From Paracoccus cavernae (GTDB lineage: Bacteria > Pseudomonadota > Alphaproteobacteria > Rhodobacterales > Rhodobacteraceae): DNA of 64,000 nucleotides. Shown here piece by piece: positions 40,111-50,466 of the stretch. A program made the translations under genes and the position numbers. The stretch lies in NCBI GenBank assembly GCA_030410095.1, contig JAUFRC010000001.1, positions 384,501-448,500 on the forward strand, in the 5' to 3' direction. Every line of letters begins with the position of its first letter. Positions within the stretch are counted from its first letter, which is position 1. The notes beneath the pieces were generated by a model, which was given only the letters and a program-made list of their open reading frames with translations, ran no database searches and was not told where the DNA came from.

Positions 40111-41283
40111 TTACATCTTGCATTCGGCCGCATAGGCATCGCCGTGATCGGTCATGGCGGTGGCAACGATCTTGTTGGTGAGCGTGCCGTCCTCGGAAAC
40201 GACCTCGCGGACGTAGAGGTCCTGAACGGGATGGTTGTTCGGGCCGAAGCTGAACTTGCCGCGCACCGAGGCGAAATCGGCCGCCTTCAGTGCAGCGCGG
40301 AAGCCGTCGGTATCCGAGGGCTGGGCCTTTTCCAGCGCCGAGGTCAGCAGGTTCGCGGTATCGTAGCCGTAGGCCGCATAGATCGAGGGCAGGCGGCCGT
40401 ATTCCGCATTGAACGCCTCGACGAAGGTCTTGTTGGCCTCGTTGTCGATATCCTTGGACCAGTTCGAGGTGTTCTTGACGCCAAGCGCCGCCTCGCCCAC
40501 GGCCGGAAGAACGTCCTGGCTGAAGGAGAATGCCGGACCGATTACCGGCGTTTCGACGCCCGAGCCCGCATATTGCTTCATGAAGGCGATCCCCATGCCG
40601 CCCGGCAGGAAGAAGAAGACCGCATCGGCACCGGCTGCGCGGATCTGGGCGATCTCGGCGGCGTAATCGGTCTGGCCGACCTGCGTATAGACCTCGGAAG
40701 CGATCTCGCCTTTGTAGAAGCGCTTGAAGCCCGCGAGGCTGTCTTTGCCCGCCGGATAGTTCGGCGCCATGATGAAGACCTTCTTGAAGCCCGCGTCATT
40801 GGCATAGGCACCTGCCGCCTCGTGCAGGTTGTCGTTCTGGTAGGAGACCGAGAAGTAGTTCGGATTGCAGCCCTTGCCTGCCAGCGCCGAGGGCGCGGCA
40901 TTGGTCGAGAGGTAGAACTTGCCCTGCTGGACCGCAGCCGGAACCACCGCCATCGCGAGGTTCGACCAGACGATGCCGGTCAGCACGTCGACATTGTCCG
41001 ACTGGATCATCTTGTCGGCGATCTGGACCGCGACATCGGGTTTCTGCTGGTCGTCCTCGATCAGCAGCTCGATGTCCTTGGCCTTGTCGCCCGCCTGTTT
41101 CAGCGCCAGCTGGAAACCGTCGCGCGTGTCGATGCCAAGCCCCGCACCGCCGCCCGAAAGCGTGGTGATCATGCCGACCTTCACGGGATCGGCAAAGGCG
41201 GGCGCGGCAACGGCAAGCCCCGCGATCAACGCCGTGGTCAGACCAAGGCCGAGGCCCGGCTTTTGGCGGTTGGTGGTGGTCAT
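40111..41283 (-). CDS. Periplasmic substrate-binding protein of the second Liv-type transporter
   Basis: An intact protein of 390 residues. The signal peptide TTALIAGLAVAAPAFADPV is preceded by a long, basic n-region. The type I periplasmic-binding fold shows KVGMITTLSGGGAGLGIDTR, TGIVWSNLAMAVVPAAVQQG and IYAAYGYDTANLL. ATG 41283 follows GGGAGAGAGACC. It is 175 bases upstream of livH2 on the same strand. ABC proteins of this subclass often bind aromatic carboxylates, which would suit phenylacetate or a phenylacetyl compound (inference). Confidence 0.92.
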   Translation of the reverse strand: MTTTNRQKPGLGLGLTTALIAGLAVAAPAFADPVKVGMITTLSGGGAGLGIDTRDGFQLALKQAGDKAKDIELLIEDDQQKPDVAVQIADKMIQSDNVDVLTGIVWSNLAMAVVPAAVQQGKFYLSTNAAPSALAGKGCNPNYFSVSYQNDNLHEAAGAYANDAGFKKVFIMAPNYPAGKDSLAGFKRFYKGEIASEVYTQVGQTDYAAEIAQIRAAGADAVFFFLPGGMGIAFMKQYAGSGVETPVIGPAFSFSQDVLPAVGEAALGVKNTSNWSKDIDNEANKTFVEAFNAEYGRLPSIYAAYGYDTANLLTSALEKAQPSDTDGFRAALKAADFASVRGKFSFGPNNHPVQDLYVREVVSEDGTLTNKIVATAMTDHGDAYAAECKM

Positions 41284-41580
41284 GGTCTCTCTCCCCGGCG
41301 GTGTTCTGATTTGTGGCGCTTGACGGCTGTCGCGCATTGGCTCCGGTTTTCGCGCAAAGACCGCAGCAAAGAAAGGGGCTGCGCGCTTTCATGACCTTTG
41401 ATGCCGCATTTTCTTTCATTTGCCGTGATTTGCGCCTAACGGCGGCCCACGCGCGGCAGGTCCGTCGCCAGTCTGCGCAAGGCCGTTGGGCAGGGAACAA
41501 ACACGGCTCTAGGGAATTGAGACAAAAGTGTTCACCCGACGCGGGGCCATGCGACCCGATCAGAGCAGGAAGTCATCGAT
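41284..41580. other. Gene-free divergent promoter region
   Basis: About 300 bases between the minus-strand binding-protein gene and the plus-strand AI-2E-type gene. I see no convincing gene, no copy of the paa operator and no clear hairpin. It presumably holds both promoters. Confidence 0.5.
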
Positions 41581-44133
41581 ATGGCGCCAAACCAGCCGCA
41601 GAACGCATCACGCGAAGAGACCGTCCTCAACGGGACAGCAGGGCCGCAGATCGTGGCCCTTTCGGAAGGCGACGGCGGCGAGATCATCCGGCTTGCGTCG
41701 TGGCTGATCGTTGCCGCGATCCTGATCGGCGGGCTTTATGTCGGGCAGGATGTGCTGATCCCGCTCGCGATCTCTTTCCTGATCAGTTTCGCGATGTCGC
41801 CTTTGGTCAACTGGCTGACGCGGCGGGGCCTGTCGCGTGTCCTCTCGGTTTGCGTGGTCATGCTCACGGTGGGCGTCTTCATCGCGGGGCTGGCGCTTTT
41901 GGTGACCTCGCAGGTGCGCACGATCTCGGCCGAGCTTCCGACCTACCAGACGACGATCCGCGCCAAGATTTCGGATCTCGCGAGCCAGATGAAAGGACCG
42001 GGCATTCTGGATGGGGCGCTCGAAACGGTCGATACCGTCCAAAAAGAGGTCGATGCGGCAGTTCACGGCCAAGGCGAGGACGCGGCCCAGAAGGTCGAGG
42101 TCGTGCCGCCGCCGGTTTCTCCTTTCCAAACGGCGCAGGAATGGCTGACGCCGGCAATGGCGCCGCTGGCGACGACCGGTATCGTTCTCGTTTTCGTTTT
42201 CCTCGTGCTGCTTGATCGCGGCGATCTGCGCGACCGGCTGATCCGGCTGATGGGCGGCAACCTCCACCGCTCGACCGATGCACTGGAAGAGGCGGGGCGG
42301 CGGATCTCGAAATATCTGCTGATGCAGATTCTCGTGAACATCATCTATGCGATCCCGATGGGGCTTGGCCTGTGGCTGATCGGGGTGCCGGGAGCGCTTT
42401 TATGGGCGACGCTTGCCGCCTTCATGCGCTTCATCCCCTATGTCGGGCCGATGCTTTCGGCGCTGTTCCCGCTCAGCCTCGCCTTTGCGGTCGATCCGGG
42501 CTGGAACATGGTGATCTGGACGCTGGTTCTGGTCGTCGGCCTCGAGGCCATCAGCGGCAATGTCATCGAGCCGATGCTTTACGGCACCAGCACCGGCCTT
42601 TCGGCCATCGCCCTGATCGCGGCGGCGACCTTTTGGACCGCGCTTTGGGGGCCGGTCGGACTGATCCTCTCGACGCCTCTGACGGTCTGCCTGCTGGTGA
42701 TCGGGCGCAATCTGCGACAGCTCCAATTCCTCGAGATCCTGCTGGGATCCGAGCCGGTGCTGGATCTGCCGACGCGCATCTATCAGCGCCTGATCGCGGA
42801 TGATCCCGAGGAGGCGATAGAGATCGCGAGCGAGGCGATTGCCGCAAGCTCGGTCGCGGAATTCTATAACGACACCGGCATTGCCGTGCTGCGCCGCACC
42901 AGCGAGGATTACCACCTCAACGCCGGTCCCGAGCATCGGCTTCGTGTCGCCAACGGCATGGAGACCCTGCTCGAGGAGTTGCAGGAGGACTTCCCCGCCA
43001 AAGCCGTCGAGGAGGCCGCGCGCAACGGTCGGGCAAGGATCGCCTGTATCGGCGGCAAATGGGAGATCGATGCCACGGCCTGCGTCATGCTGGGCCATGC
43101 GCTCGCGCTCGAAGGCTATCCGTCGATGTCGCATCGCGAGGGGGAGCCTGTCGGCGCGCGGGCTCGAGCGGCTCGATCTCGCGGGGATCGACGTCGTTTG
43201 CCTGAGCTATTTCAGCGATGATCCCGAGCAGGCCGCGCGCCGCTTTTGCCGCCGCCTGCGCCAGCGCTGGCCCCAGATCAAGATCATCCTCGCCCTGTGG
43301 AACGCGCCCGCAGCACTCTTGACCGCGCAAAAGGTCGGCGAGATGGGCGCGGACGAAGTCGTGACCTCGATCGAGGAAGCGGTCGGCCGCATCGCGCGTC
43401 TCGTCCCGCCTTTGCCGCAAGCCGCAAGCGATGCGGAGGCGAATGACGACGCCGCACCCAAGGGCAAGATCGGCGCGATCGGGCGCACCGTGGCGCAATC
43501 GCTTTCGCTGGGCGCGAAAGGCGGCGACGGACCCAAGGGGCTCTCGCCCTTTGCGCCCCAAGCCATCGCCGCGCTTGCAAGTGACGATGTGCGCGAGGAA
43601 CTCGAGGCGGTGGTCAAACGTGCCGCCGATGTCTTCGACGTGAAATACGCCCTGATTGCCGCCGTCGATTCCGGTCGCGAACGTCTGATCGCGCGCAGCA
43701 GGGATCTTCCGGGCTATGACGACGATGACGAGGACAACCCCTTCATCCGCGATCCGGCGGAGGAGGGCGCGGCAGATCAGCTGCCCGACCGCAGCTTCTC
43801 GGGGCCGGTGATCGCACTTGATGGCGTCGATGTCGTGCCCGATACCGAACGCGATCCCGATTTCGCCGATCACCCCGCGCTCAAGCGCTGGCATCAGCGC
43901 CTTTACGCGGGCGCGCCGCTTCTGGACGGCGAGGGCGCGCGCTCGGTGCCTTTTGCCTGCTCGACCCCGAGCCGCGCCAGCTCGACGAGGGCGAGCGCGA
44001 GCTGCTGGGTCAATTGGCCGAAGAGGTCGCCAAGCTGTTGATCGGCGAAGAAGCCGTCAAACGCAAAGGCAAGCGCAAGGACAAGAACGGCGAGGCCGGC
44101 ACGATGATTGTGGGCCAGCAGGTTCCCGAATGA
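41581..44133 (+). CDS. AI-2E-type permease with B12-like and GAF domains
   Basis: About 851 residues after two repairs. Residues 1-390 form an AI-2E-family membrane domain (LASWLIVAAILIGGLYVGQ, SKYLLMQILVNIIYAIPMG, AFMRFIPYVGPMLSALFPL, PLTVCLLVIGRNLRQLQFL). Residues about 480-620 form a Rossmann-like segment resembling cobalamin-binding or receiver folds (RIACIGGKWEIDATACVML, LAGIDVVCLSYFSDDPE, EMGADEVVTSIEEAV). Residues about 680-830 look like a GAF domain (KRAADVFDVKYALIAAVDSG, then GAFCLLDPEPRQLDEGEREL), and the tail is lysine-rich. A base is missing near 43157 and one near 43945. The architecture suggests transport or membrane signalling gated by a cytoplasmic sensor; the ligand is unknown. 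Confidence 0.82.
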
Positions 44134-44167
44134 CGGCTTGCTGAACGAGGGTTGCGGCGCGGTCTCC

Positions 44168-45094
44168 TTAGCGCGCCGCTTCGCCTTCCGAGAAAAGCGC
44201 GGCGAAGCTTTGCGCCAGCGCGCGCACCACCGGCGAATTCTTGTGCTTGGGGTGGATATAGACCCCGATCTCGGCATCCTCGAGCGCGGGCATGGCGGGA
44301 TCGTCCAGCGCCGCCAGCTCTTTGGGCACGATGCGGCGCGACAGTACCGTGACGCCGAAGCCGGTGCTGACCGCGGCTTGAAGACCGGCGAGGCTGGGGC
44401 TGGTATAGACCAGCTCGTGCGCGCGGCCTGCACCATCCAGCGCCGCGATCATGCTTTGACGGTAGAGGCAGCCCTGCGGATAGCAGACGATGCGGACCGG
44501 CGCGCCATCGGCAGCCGCGCCCGCTGCGGTTTCGCCTGAATTGGTTGCCCTGTTGTCGCTCGCGGGCCAGTGATCCTCGTGTCCGCGCGCGCCGACCCAG
44601 GCCAAGGGCTCGGGCCAATGGCGGAATGCCTTGGCGCTGCCGCCTTTGGGGGTCAGGGCGACGATGAGGTCGTATTGGTCGTCCTCGAGCCCTTTGAACA
44701 GCAGATGCGAGAGATGGCAGACGACATCAAAGGTCATCTGCGGCTCTTTCTTCGCCAGCTGCGGCATCAGGCGGGGCAGGAAGTGGTCGGCGTAATCATT
44801 GGGAATGCCGAGTTTCAGCGTGCCGAGACTTTGACGCTGGTTCAGCGCGGCCAGCATCGCATCGTTTTGGGCGAGGATGCGGCGGGCGTGATCGGCGACG
44901 ATGCGTCCCTGCTCGCTCAGCTCCAGACTGCTGCCGCGCGCGAAGAGCGTGACGCCGAGCAGTTCTTGCAGGCGCTTCATCTGCAGGCTCATGGCGGGTT
45001 GGGTCCGGCCGAGCTGGTCTCCGGCGCGGCGATAGCCCTTGAGGTCGATAATGGTGACAAAGCTGCGCAGCAGGTCGGTCGGAATATTGCGCAT
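44168..45094 (-). CDS. LysR-family transcriptional regulator
   Basis: An intact protein of 308 residues from MRNIPTDLLRSFVTIIDLKG (ATG 45094). Its helix-turn-helix lies at about 18-60 (RAGDQLGRTQPAMSLQMKRL). The C-terminal LysR substrate domain has LKLGIPNDYADHFLPRLMP and GLQAAVSTGFGVTVLSRRI. It lies downstream of and codirectional with the MFS transporter and creatinase genes and may control them. Confidence 0.93.
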   Translation of the reverse strand: MRNIPTDLLRSFVTIIDLKGYRRAGDQLGRTQPAMSLQMKRLQELLGVTLFARGSSLELSEQGRIVADHARRILAQNDAMLAALNQRQSLGTLKLGIPNDYADHFLPRLMPQLAKKEPQMTFDVVCHLSHLLFKGLEDDQYDLIVALTPKGGSAKAFRHWPEPLAWVGARGHEDHWPASDNRATNSGETAAGAAADGAPVRIVCYPQGCLYRQSMIAALDGAGRAHELVYTSPSLAGLQAAVSTGFGVTVLSRRIVPKELAALDDPAMPALEDAEIGVYIHPKHKNSPVVRALAQSFAALFSEGEAAR

Positions 45095-45214
45095 CACGGC
45101 CTTCGCTTCAAAACGGGAAGCATGGATTATTCGGCGCTTCGCGGGCAAAGGACAGCGCAAAACGACATCCCCGCCCAAGAGGCGAGGGAGGCCGCGGATG
45201 CAGCGCGCGGCGCG

Positions 45215-46588
45215 TCAATCGGCCAGCGGCTTGCCCTTGGTTTCATGGCTGGCGCACATGGCAACCAGCGCGATCACGGCAATCCCCGCGAGATACCAGG
45301 CGGGCGCAAGCTTGCTGCCCGTCGCCGCGATCAGCCATGTCGCGATGAAGGGTGCGGTGCCTCCGAACATCGCATTGGCGGTATTGAAGCTGAAGGCAAA
45401 GCCGGAGTAGCGCACGCGGGTCGGGAAGATCTCGGTCAGGAAGCTCGGCAATGTGCCGTCGTTGACGGTCAGCAGAATGCCGAAGAAACACTGGATCAGG
45501 ATGATCGTGCCGAGCGACGCCCCGTCCAGCATCTTGAAAAGCGGGACCGTCAGCAGGATGAAGAAAACCGAGGCGCAGATCAGCGCCGTCTTGCGTCCGA
45601 AGCGGTCCGACAAGGCCCCCATCGCGAAGATCGAGAAGATATAGACCGCAAGCGAGATGCTGACCGCGAGGAAGCTTTCCGTCTCGCCCATGCCCAGCTC
45701 GGTGATGAGATAGGTCGGCATATAGCTCAGGATCAGGTAGAAACCGACCGCATTAAGGCAGGTGACGCCGATCGCGATGATGATCTCGCGCTTGTGGTCC
45801 TTGAACATGATCTCGACGGGGAGGGCGGCTGCGTGGTTCTTGTCCTCCATCTCGCGGAATTTCGGCGTATCCTCCAGCTTGAGGCGGATATAGATGCCGA
45901 TCAGTCCCAGAGGCAGCGCGAGCAGAAGGGAATGCGCCAGCCGTAGCTGTGCATCTGCGCCGTATCGAGCAGCCAGAAAAGCCCCGCCGACATCAGCGAT
46001 CCCGCCAGTAGCCCCGCCGCCGTGCTGGCCGGCACGAGGCTGGTATAAAGGCCGCGCTTGGCGGGCGGCGAATACTCCGCGATGAACGAGGCCGCGCCCG
46101 CATATTCGCCCGCCGCCGAAAAGCCCTGTATCATGCGCAGGACCAGCAAAAGGACGGGAGCGAAAATCCCGATCGTGGCATAGCCGGGCAAAAGCGCGAT
46201 CAGCGTCGTCGTCCCCGACATGATCAGGATCGAGGCCGAAAGCGCCGTCCGCCGCCCGATCTTGTCGCCGATCCCGCCCCAGATGATGCCGCCGATCGGG
46301 CGGATCAGGAAAGAGATCGCGAAAAGCGCGTAGGTCGCCATCAAGGCCGCCGCCGGTGCGATATCGGGAAAAACACCGCCGCAATCACCGTCGCGAGATA
46401 GCCGTAAGAGGCATAGTCGAACCATTCGACGAAATTGCCCAGAAAGCTTGCGGTGAGCACGCGGCGCATGGTGGCGGGGGGACGGCATCTGTGACGTCGC
46501 CCGTTTGGGGCGCATGGGGCGAAAGATCGCCTGCGGCGGTATCGGCAGGGCGCAATTCTGCCCCGCCTATGGTCAAGGCGGTGGTCAT
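45215..46588 (-). CDS. MFS transporter, metabolite:H+ symporter type
   Basis: About 457 residues with twelve predicted helices. Motifs include LTASFLGNFVEWFDYASYGY at the start, IGGIIWGGIGDKIGRRTAL (the MFS loop 2-3 motif), GEYAGAASFIAEYSPPAKRG and FGRKTALICASVFF. It resembles the ProP/ShiA/KgtP branch, which imports betaines and organic acids with protons. Bases are missing in the C run near 46469-46474, the T run near 46370 and near 45931. The start is ATG 46588 with AGGAGATC before it. Codirectional creatinase upstream suggests creatine or a related guanidino compound as substrate (inference). Confidence 0.85.
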
Positions 46589-46773
46589 CTCGGATCTCCT
46601 GTGGGTCGGGCGGGCCTCCGGCGGGCTGACCTGCCCGTAGGCGGTCAGGGGGATCCGATTGCGCCGCATGTCAGCCGTTCCGACTGGGGCAGCCGTTTCG
46701 ACAGCGAACTTGGGCCGATTCCGCCCGCAGCCCAGAAAAGGGAGGTCGCGCTGGCCGCGGGCGGAGCCGAGAG

Positions 46774-46807
46774 GAATGGACCGCAGTCAAAATGCGGCGG
46801 TCCATTC
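46774..46807 (-). terminator. Hairpin after creatinase
   Basis: An eleven-base stem GAATGGACCGC / GCGGTCCATTC (46774-46784 with 46797-46807) with a 12-base loop lies seven bases past the creatinase stop. No strong T run follows, so it may be a partial terminator or an RNA-end stabiliser before the MFS gene. Confidence 0.5.
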
Positions 46808-46813
46808 GGGAGG

Positions 46814-48045
46814 TTATTTCACGATGTTATGCTCGGGGCCGAAGGGGAATTTCGTGATGTTTTCAGCGCCGTTTTCCTCGATCACGAGGATGTCGTGCTC
46901 GCGGTAGCCACCCGCGCCGGCCATGCCTTCGGGGATGGTCAGCATCGGCTCCATCGAGACGACCATGCCCGGCTCGAGCACGGTGTCGATATCCTCGCGC
47001 AGCTCCACGCCCGCCTCGCGGCCGTAGTAGTGCGAAAGCACGCCGAAGGAATGGCCATAACCGAAGGAGCGGTAGCCGAGCAGGTTGTAGCTCGCGTAGA
47101 TCTCGTTCAGCTCGGCGGCGACCTCGCTGCATTTCGCGCCCGGAACCAGCAGTTCGAGACCGCGGCGATGGACCTCGACGTTGACCTCCCAGATTTTCAG
47201 ATGGGCGTCGCTCGCGTGGTCAAGGAAGAGCGTGCGCTCGAGCGCGGTGTAATAGCCGGCGATCATCGGGAAGCAGTTGAGCGAGAGGATGTCGCCCTTT
47301 TCCAGCTTGCGCGAGGTGACGGGGTTATGCGCGCCGTCGGTATTGATGCCCGACTGGAACCAGACCCAGGTATCCATCAGCTCGGCATGGGGAAGGTCTT
47401 GGCGATATGGCGGATCATCGCCTGTGTGCCGGCAAGGGCGATCTCGTATTCCGGAACGCCTTCCTTGATCGCGTCGCGGATCGCCGCCCCGCCCAGATCG
47501 CCTGTATGCGCGCCCGCTTTGATCAGCGCGATTTCCTCGGCGGATTTGATGGTGCGCAGCCACATCGTCTTGACGCCGATATCGACGAATTCGGCCTCGG
47601 GGAAGGCTTGCTTGAGCAGGGTCAGCGTGTCGAGATTGACGAAGTCATATTCGATGCCGATGCGCTTGGCCTTGGGCATCAGCTCCTGCAGCGCAAAGAA
47701 GAAGTTGTCGCGCCGCCAGTCGGTATAGGTGACGTTTTCGCCGAAGGTGCGGCGGAAAGGCTGGCCCGCATCGATCCCCGCAGAAACCGAGGTTGCGGCC
47801 TTGTCGGTCACGACGAAAGCATAGCGGCGCCCGAAGGAGCAGTAGAGAAAGTCGGAGAAGTAATTGATATTGTGGTAGGATGTCAGGATCGCGCCATCGA
47901 GCTGCAGCTCGTCGTTGATCTTGCGCAGACCGTCCTGACGGCGCTGCATCTCCGCCGCGCTGAAGGTCGGGGTGACCTTTTCGCCGTTGTGCATCTTTTG
48001 CAGCCGCAGCAGTTCGTTCGGCATCCCCTTGGCAAACACGTTCAT
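46814..48045 (-). CDS. Creatinase (creatine amidinohydrolase)
   Basis: About 410 residues. The protein follows Pseudomonas creatinase closely: TSYHNINYFSDFLYCSFGR, ELMDTWVWFQSGINTDGAHN, LSLNCFPMIAGYYTALERTL, FGYGHSFGVLSHYYGREAG, LREDIDTVLEPGMVVSMEP and the tail NITKFPFGPEHNIVK. The enzyme hydrolyses creatine to sarcosine and urea. It has the pita-bread fold of M24 peptidases but does not need metal. A C is missing near 47390-47393; restoring it joins IAKTFP to HAELMDTW. ATG 48045 follows CAGGAG. No sarcosine oxidase gene is in the window. Confidence 0.94.
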
Positions 48046-48990
48046 CTTGGCTCCTGCGCTTGGCGCTTTTGTGACACTGATGGGGTCACGATAGGGAGCG
48101 CGGCAAAACGCGGCCAATTTATAGTTGGAATGCCCATAAGCGATGCAAATGGGGCAATTCGGAGCGTTGATTTCGGAGGGGCAATTCTGCGCCGCGCGCG
48201 GGAGGATGAAGGGGGCGGGGCAAGGCTTGTGCGAAAGGGAATACCCACCTCGCCCCGACCAGTTCATGTGCGAGAGAGCGGCTCCTTCTCCTCGCGTAAC
48301 CAAAACAACCGATCCGCTTGGCCGCCCAGGATGCGACTTTTCGCGGACGCCCCCGCGGCCGGATCTCGGCGCTAGGGGCGGGATCATGACCCGAAACGAT
48401 CGGGTCGGGTAACAACAAGATTGTTTCCAGTCGGGCCCTGACCGCCAGTGCAAAGGGAGGAGGACAGGGGTCTTCGCGGACACAATCACATCAACAGCTT
48501 ACTCGTGACATGGTTAACAACAGACTGGTTACGCAACAAAACAAGGGCACTCGTAACACGACAGAACAGGGAACTGGTGAACACACAAAAACCAGACAAC
48601 CATTTACCAACAGGTCGGCGATGGCGGACAACAGGTCCGGACCGCCGGCAGCAGACGCGAGGACTTGCCCGGGAAAGCAAAGTGCCTTGCGTCATGACCA
48701 GCCGGAGCGGCAAAGCTGCCGGCTGCGTCGCGGCCCCGAAGGGCATGGTCCAGAACGGGATCCCGAAGGCTGCGGCGCGGGGGCGCAACAAGCGTTTCGG
48801 CGGCGGATTTCCGCATTGCGAAGTTGCAGAACATCGGATGGAACAGGCGGGTGAAAGATCCTTCCGCGCTGTTTTCCTTCGGGCTCCGCATCTTGTAGAC
48901 CTCGTTAATGAACGTTGTTCAGTTAAAATGCTCTGGACCTTGCGAGTCGTCAAGGGTATTTTTGAACAGTGTTTAAAAAAGAGAAATTAG
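48046..48990. other. 945-bp gene-poor region
   Basis: This divergent stretch between creatinase and a TetR gene lacks a convincing gene; open frames on both strands have arginine-rich or incoherent translations. It includes the A/C-rich repeat block at 48501-48600 described separately and an AT-rich patch at about 48890-48990 just before the TetR start. The rest has ordinary GC content with no recognisable motif. Confidence 0.5.
48501..48600 (+). repeat. Four imperfect 23-25 bp direct repeats
   Basis: Units begin at 48501, 48524, 48549 and 48573. Each starts ACTSGTNAC and continues with an A/C-rich segment of the type ACAAAACARGG. The block is clearly poorer in G/C than its surroundings. It could be a regulator-binding array for the TetR gene 400 bases downstream, or a decayed mobile fragment. 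Confidence 0.5.
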
Positions 48991-49578
48991 ATGAGCCGTC
49001 CCTCGCGACAACCCCGGGAAGAACTGCGCAAAGCCATTGTAGATACAACGAAAAACATCCTCGACACCGAGGGGTGGAGGGGCTGACCGCGCGCGCGATC
49101 GCCCGCGAGATCGGCTATACTGCCGCCTCGATCTACAATGTGTTCAGATCAATGTCGGATATTTTGATGGAGGTGAACCGCGAGACGCTGAGCGAGCTGG
49201 ACGCGATGTTCGAAGCGCTGCCCTCGGACGGAAGCCCCAAGGACCGGCTCGAGGCGATCTGTCTGTCCTATGTCAACTTCATGCGGCGCAATCCGGCGCG
49301 GTGGAGCGCGCTGTTCGGCGGCCTGCGCGAGCGGACGCCTTTCCCGAATGGTATGTCGGCGCGATCGACCAGCTGATGAACCGCCTCGCCGCGCTTTTGA
49401 CCGATCACGCGCCGGGCTTGGCTCCGGTCGCGGCCTTGCGCTCGGCAGAGCTGCTTTCATCACCATCCACGGGCTGGTATCGCTTGATGTCGGGCGCAGG
49501 CTCGACATGTTCACGCGCCGGCCTGCCTCCGATCTGGCGCAATCTGCGCTCGAGGCGACGCTGCTCAGCTTGGGGTGA
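48991..49578 (+). CDS. TetR-family transcriptional regulator
   Basis: About 195 residues after three repairs. The N-terminal helix-turn-helix is at about 10-55 (EELRKAIVDTTKNILDTEG, LTARAIAREIGYTAASIYNV). The C-terminal part matches the TetR_C_33-like WHG region (SYVNFMRRNPARWSALFGG, ITIHGLVSLDVGRRLDMFT). Bases are missing in the G run near 49069-49072, near 49346-49348 and near 49456-49458. The start is ATG 48991, with an A-rich leader and only a weak GAGAAA ribosome site. Targets are unknown. Confidence 0.78.
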
Positions 49579-49624
49579 CGCGCAGGACCAGAGGCGTCAT
49601 GACGCAAAGGCCCGAGGCGTTGGC

Positions 49625-50466
49625 TCAGTCCACCGCGACATTGTCGATCAGCCGAACTTCGTCGAGGAAAGCGGCCGCGAGCAGACGGCGCGGCCGGTCG
49701 GGCCGGGCAGGGCCGAGCGTTTCGCTGTCACAGAGCTCGAAATACTCGACGGGCGCGAAACCCTGCGCCCGCAAACGGCGCTTTCCGGCCGCGAGCGTTT
49801 CCTCAACCGGCTGGCCCTTGGCAATCGCTTTGGCGGCGGCAAAGAGAATGTCCGGCAAGGCGGCGGCGCGTTCGCGTGCGGCCCCGAGAGCCGCTGGTTG
49901 CGCGAGGATAGTGCCAGCCCGTCTTCGGCGCGGATGGAGGGGCAGGGGACGATCTCGATCGGCAGGAGCATATCCTTGGCCAATTGCCGCACGACCTGAA
50001 GCTGCTGCCAGTCCTTTTCGCCGAAAAAGGCGCGATCGGCCTGGGTCATGTTGAAAAGCAAAGTGACCACCGTGGCGACCCCGTCGAAATGTCCGGGGCG
50101 ATGTGCGCCTTCAAGCGGCTCGCTGATGCCGCGCACGCTGACCACGGTGTCGTGCCCCTCGGGATAGACTTCGGCGGCATCGGGTACGAAAAGCGCATCG
50201 ACATCGAGCGGGCCGAGCAGCGCCGCATCGGCGAGTTCGGTGCGGGGGTAATTCGCGAAATCCTCGGGGCTGTTGAATTGGCGCGGATTGACGAAAAGCG
50301 TCACGATCACCCGATCGCAGCCGGCCTTGGCCGCCCGTACGAGGCTGAGATGCCCCTCGTGGAGCGCGCCCATCGTCGGCACCACGCCGATGACGTCGCC
50401 CTGCTGCTTCCAGCTTTTGGTGAGGGCGCGCAATTGGGCGAGGCTGCGGATGATCGTTGCGCTCAT
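49625..50466 (-). CDS. panC: Pantothenate synthetase PanC
   Basis: About 280 residues. It condenses pantoate and beta-alanine with ATP to pantothenate. Family motifs are [19 protein letters not shown] (the HIGH-like site), [57 protein letters not shown] and [16 protein letters not shown] is missing near 49874-49877; the corrected end is [12 protein letters not shown]. The ATG overlaps the corrected panB stop by four bases (50463-50466). Confidence 0.95.

Noticed and set aside
48448..48990. 180-codon plus-strand frame and 155-codon minus-strand frame over the repeat region
   Set aside because: Neither has a family pattern; both cross the A/C-rich repeats, and the plus frame would have to end where the TetR gene begins.
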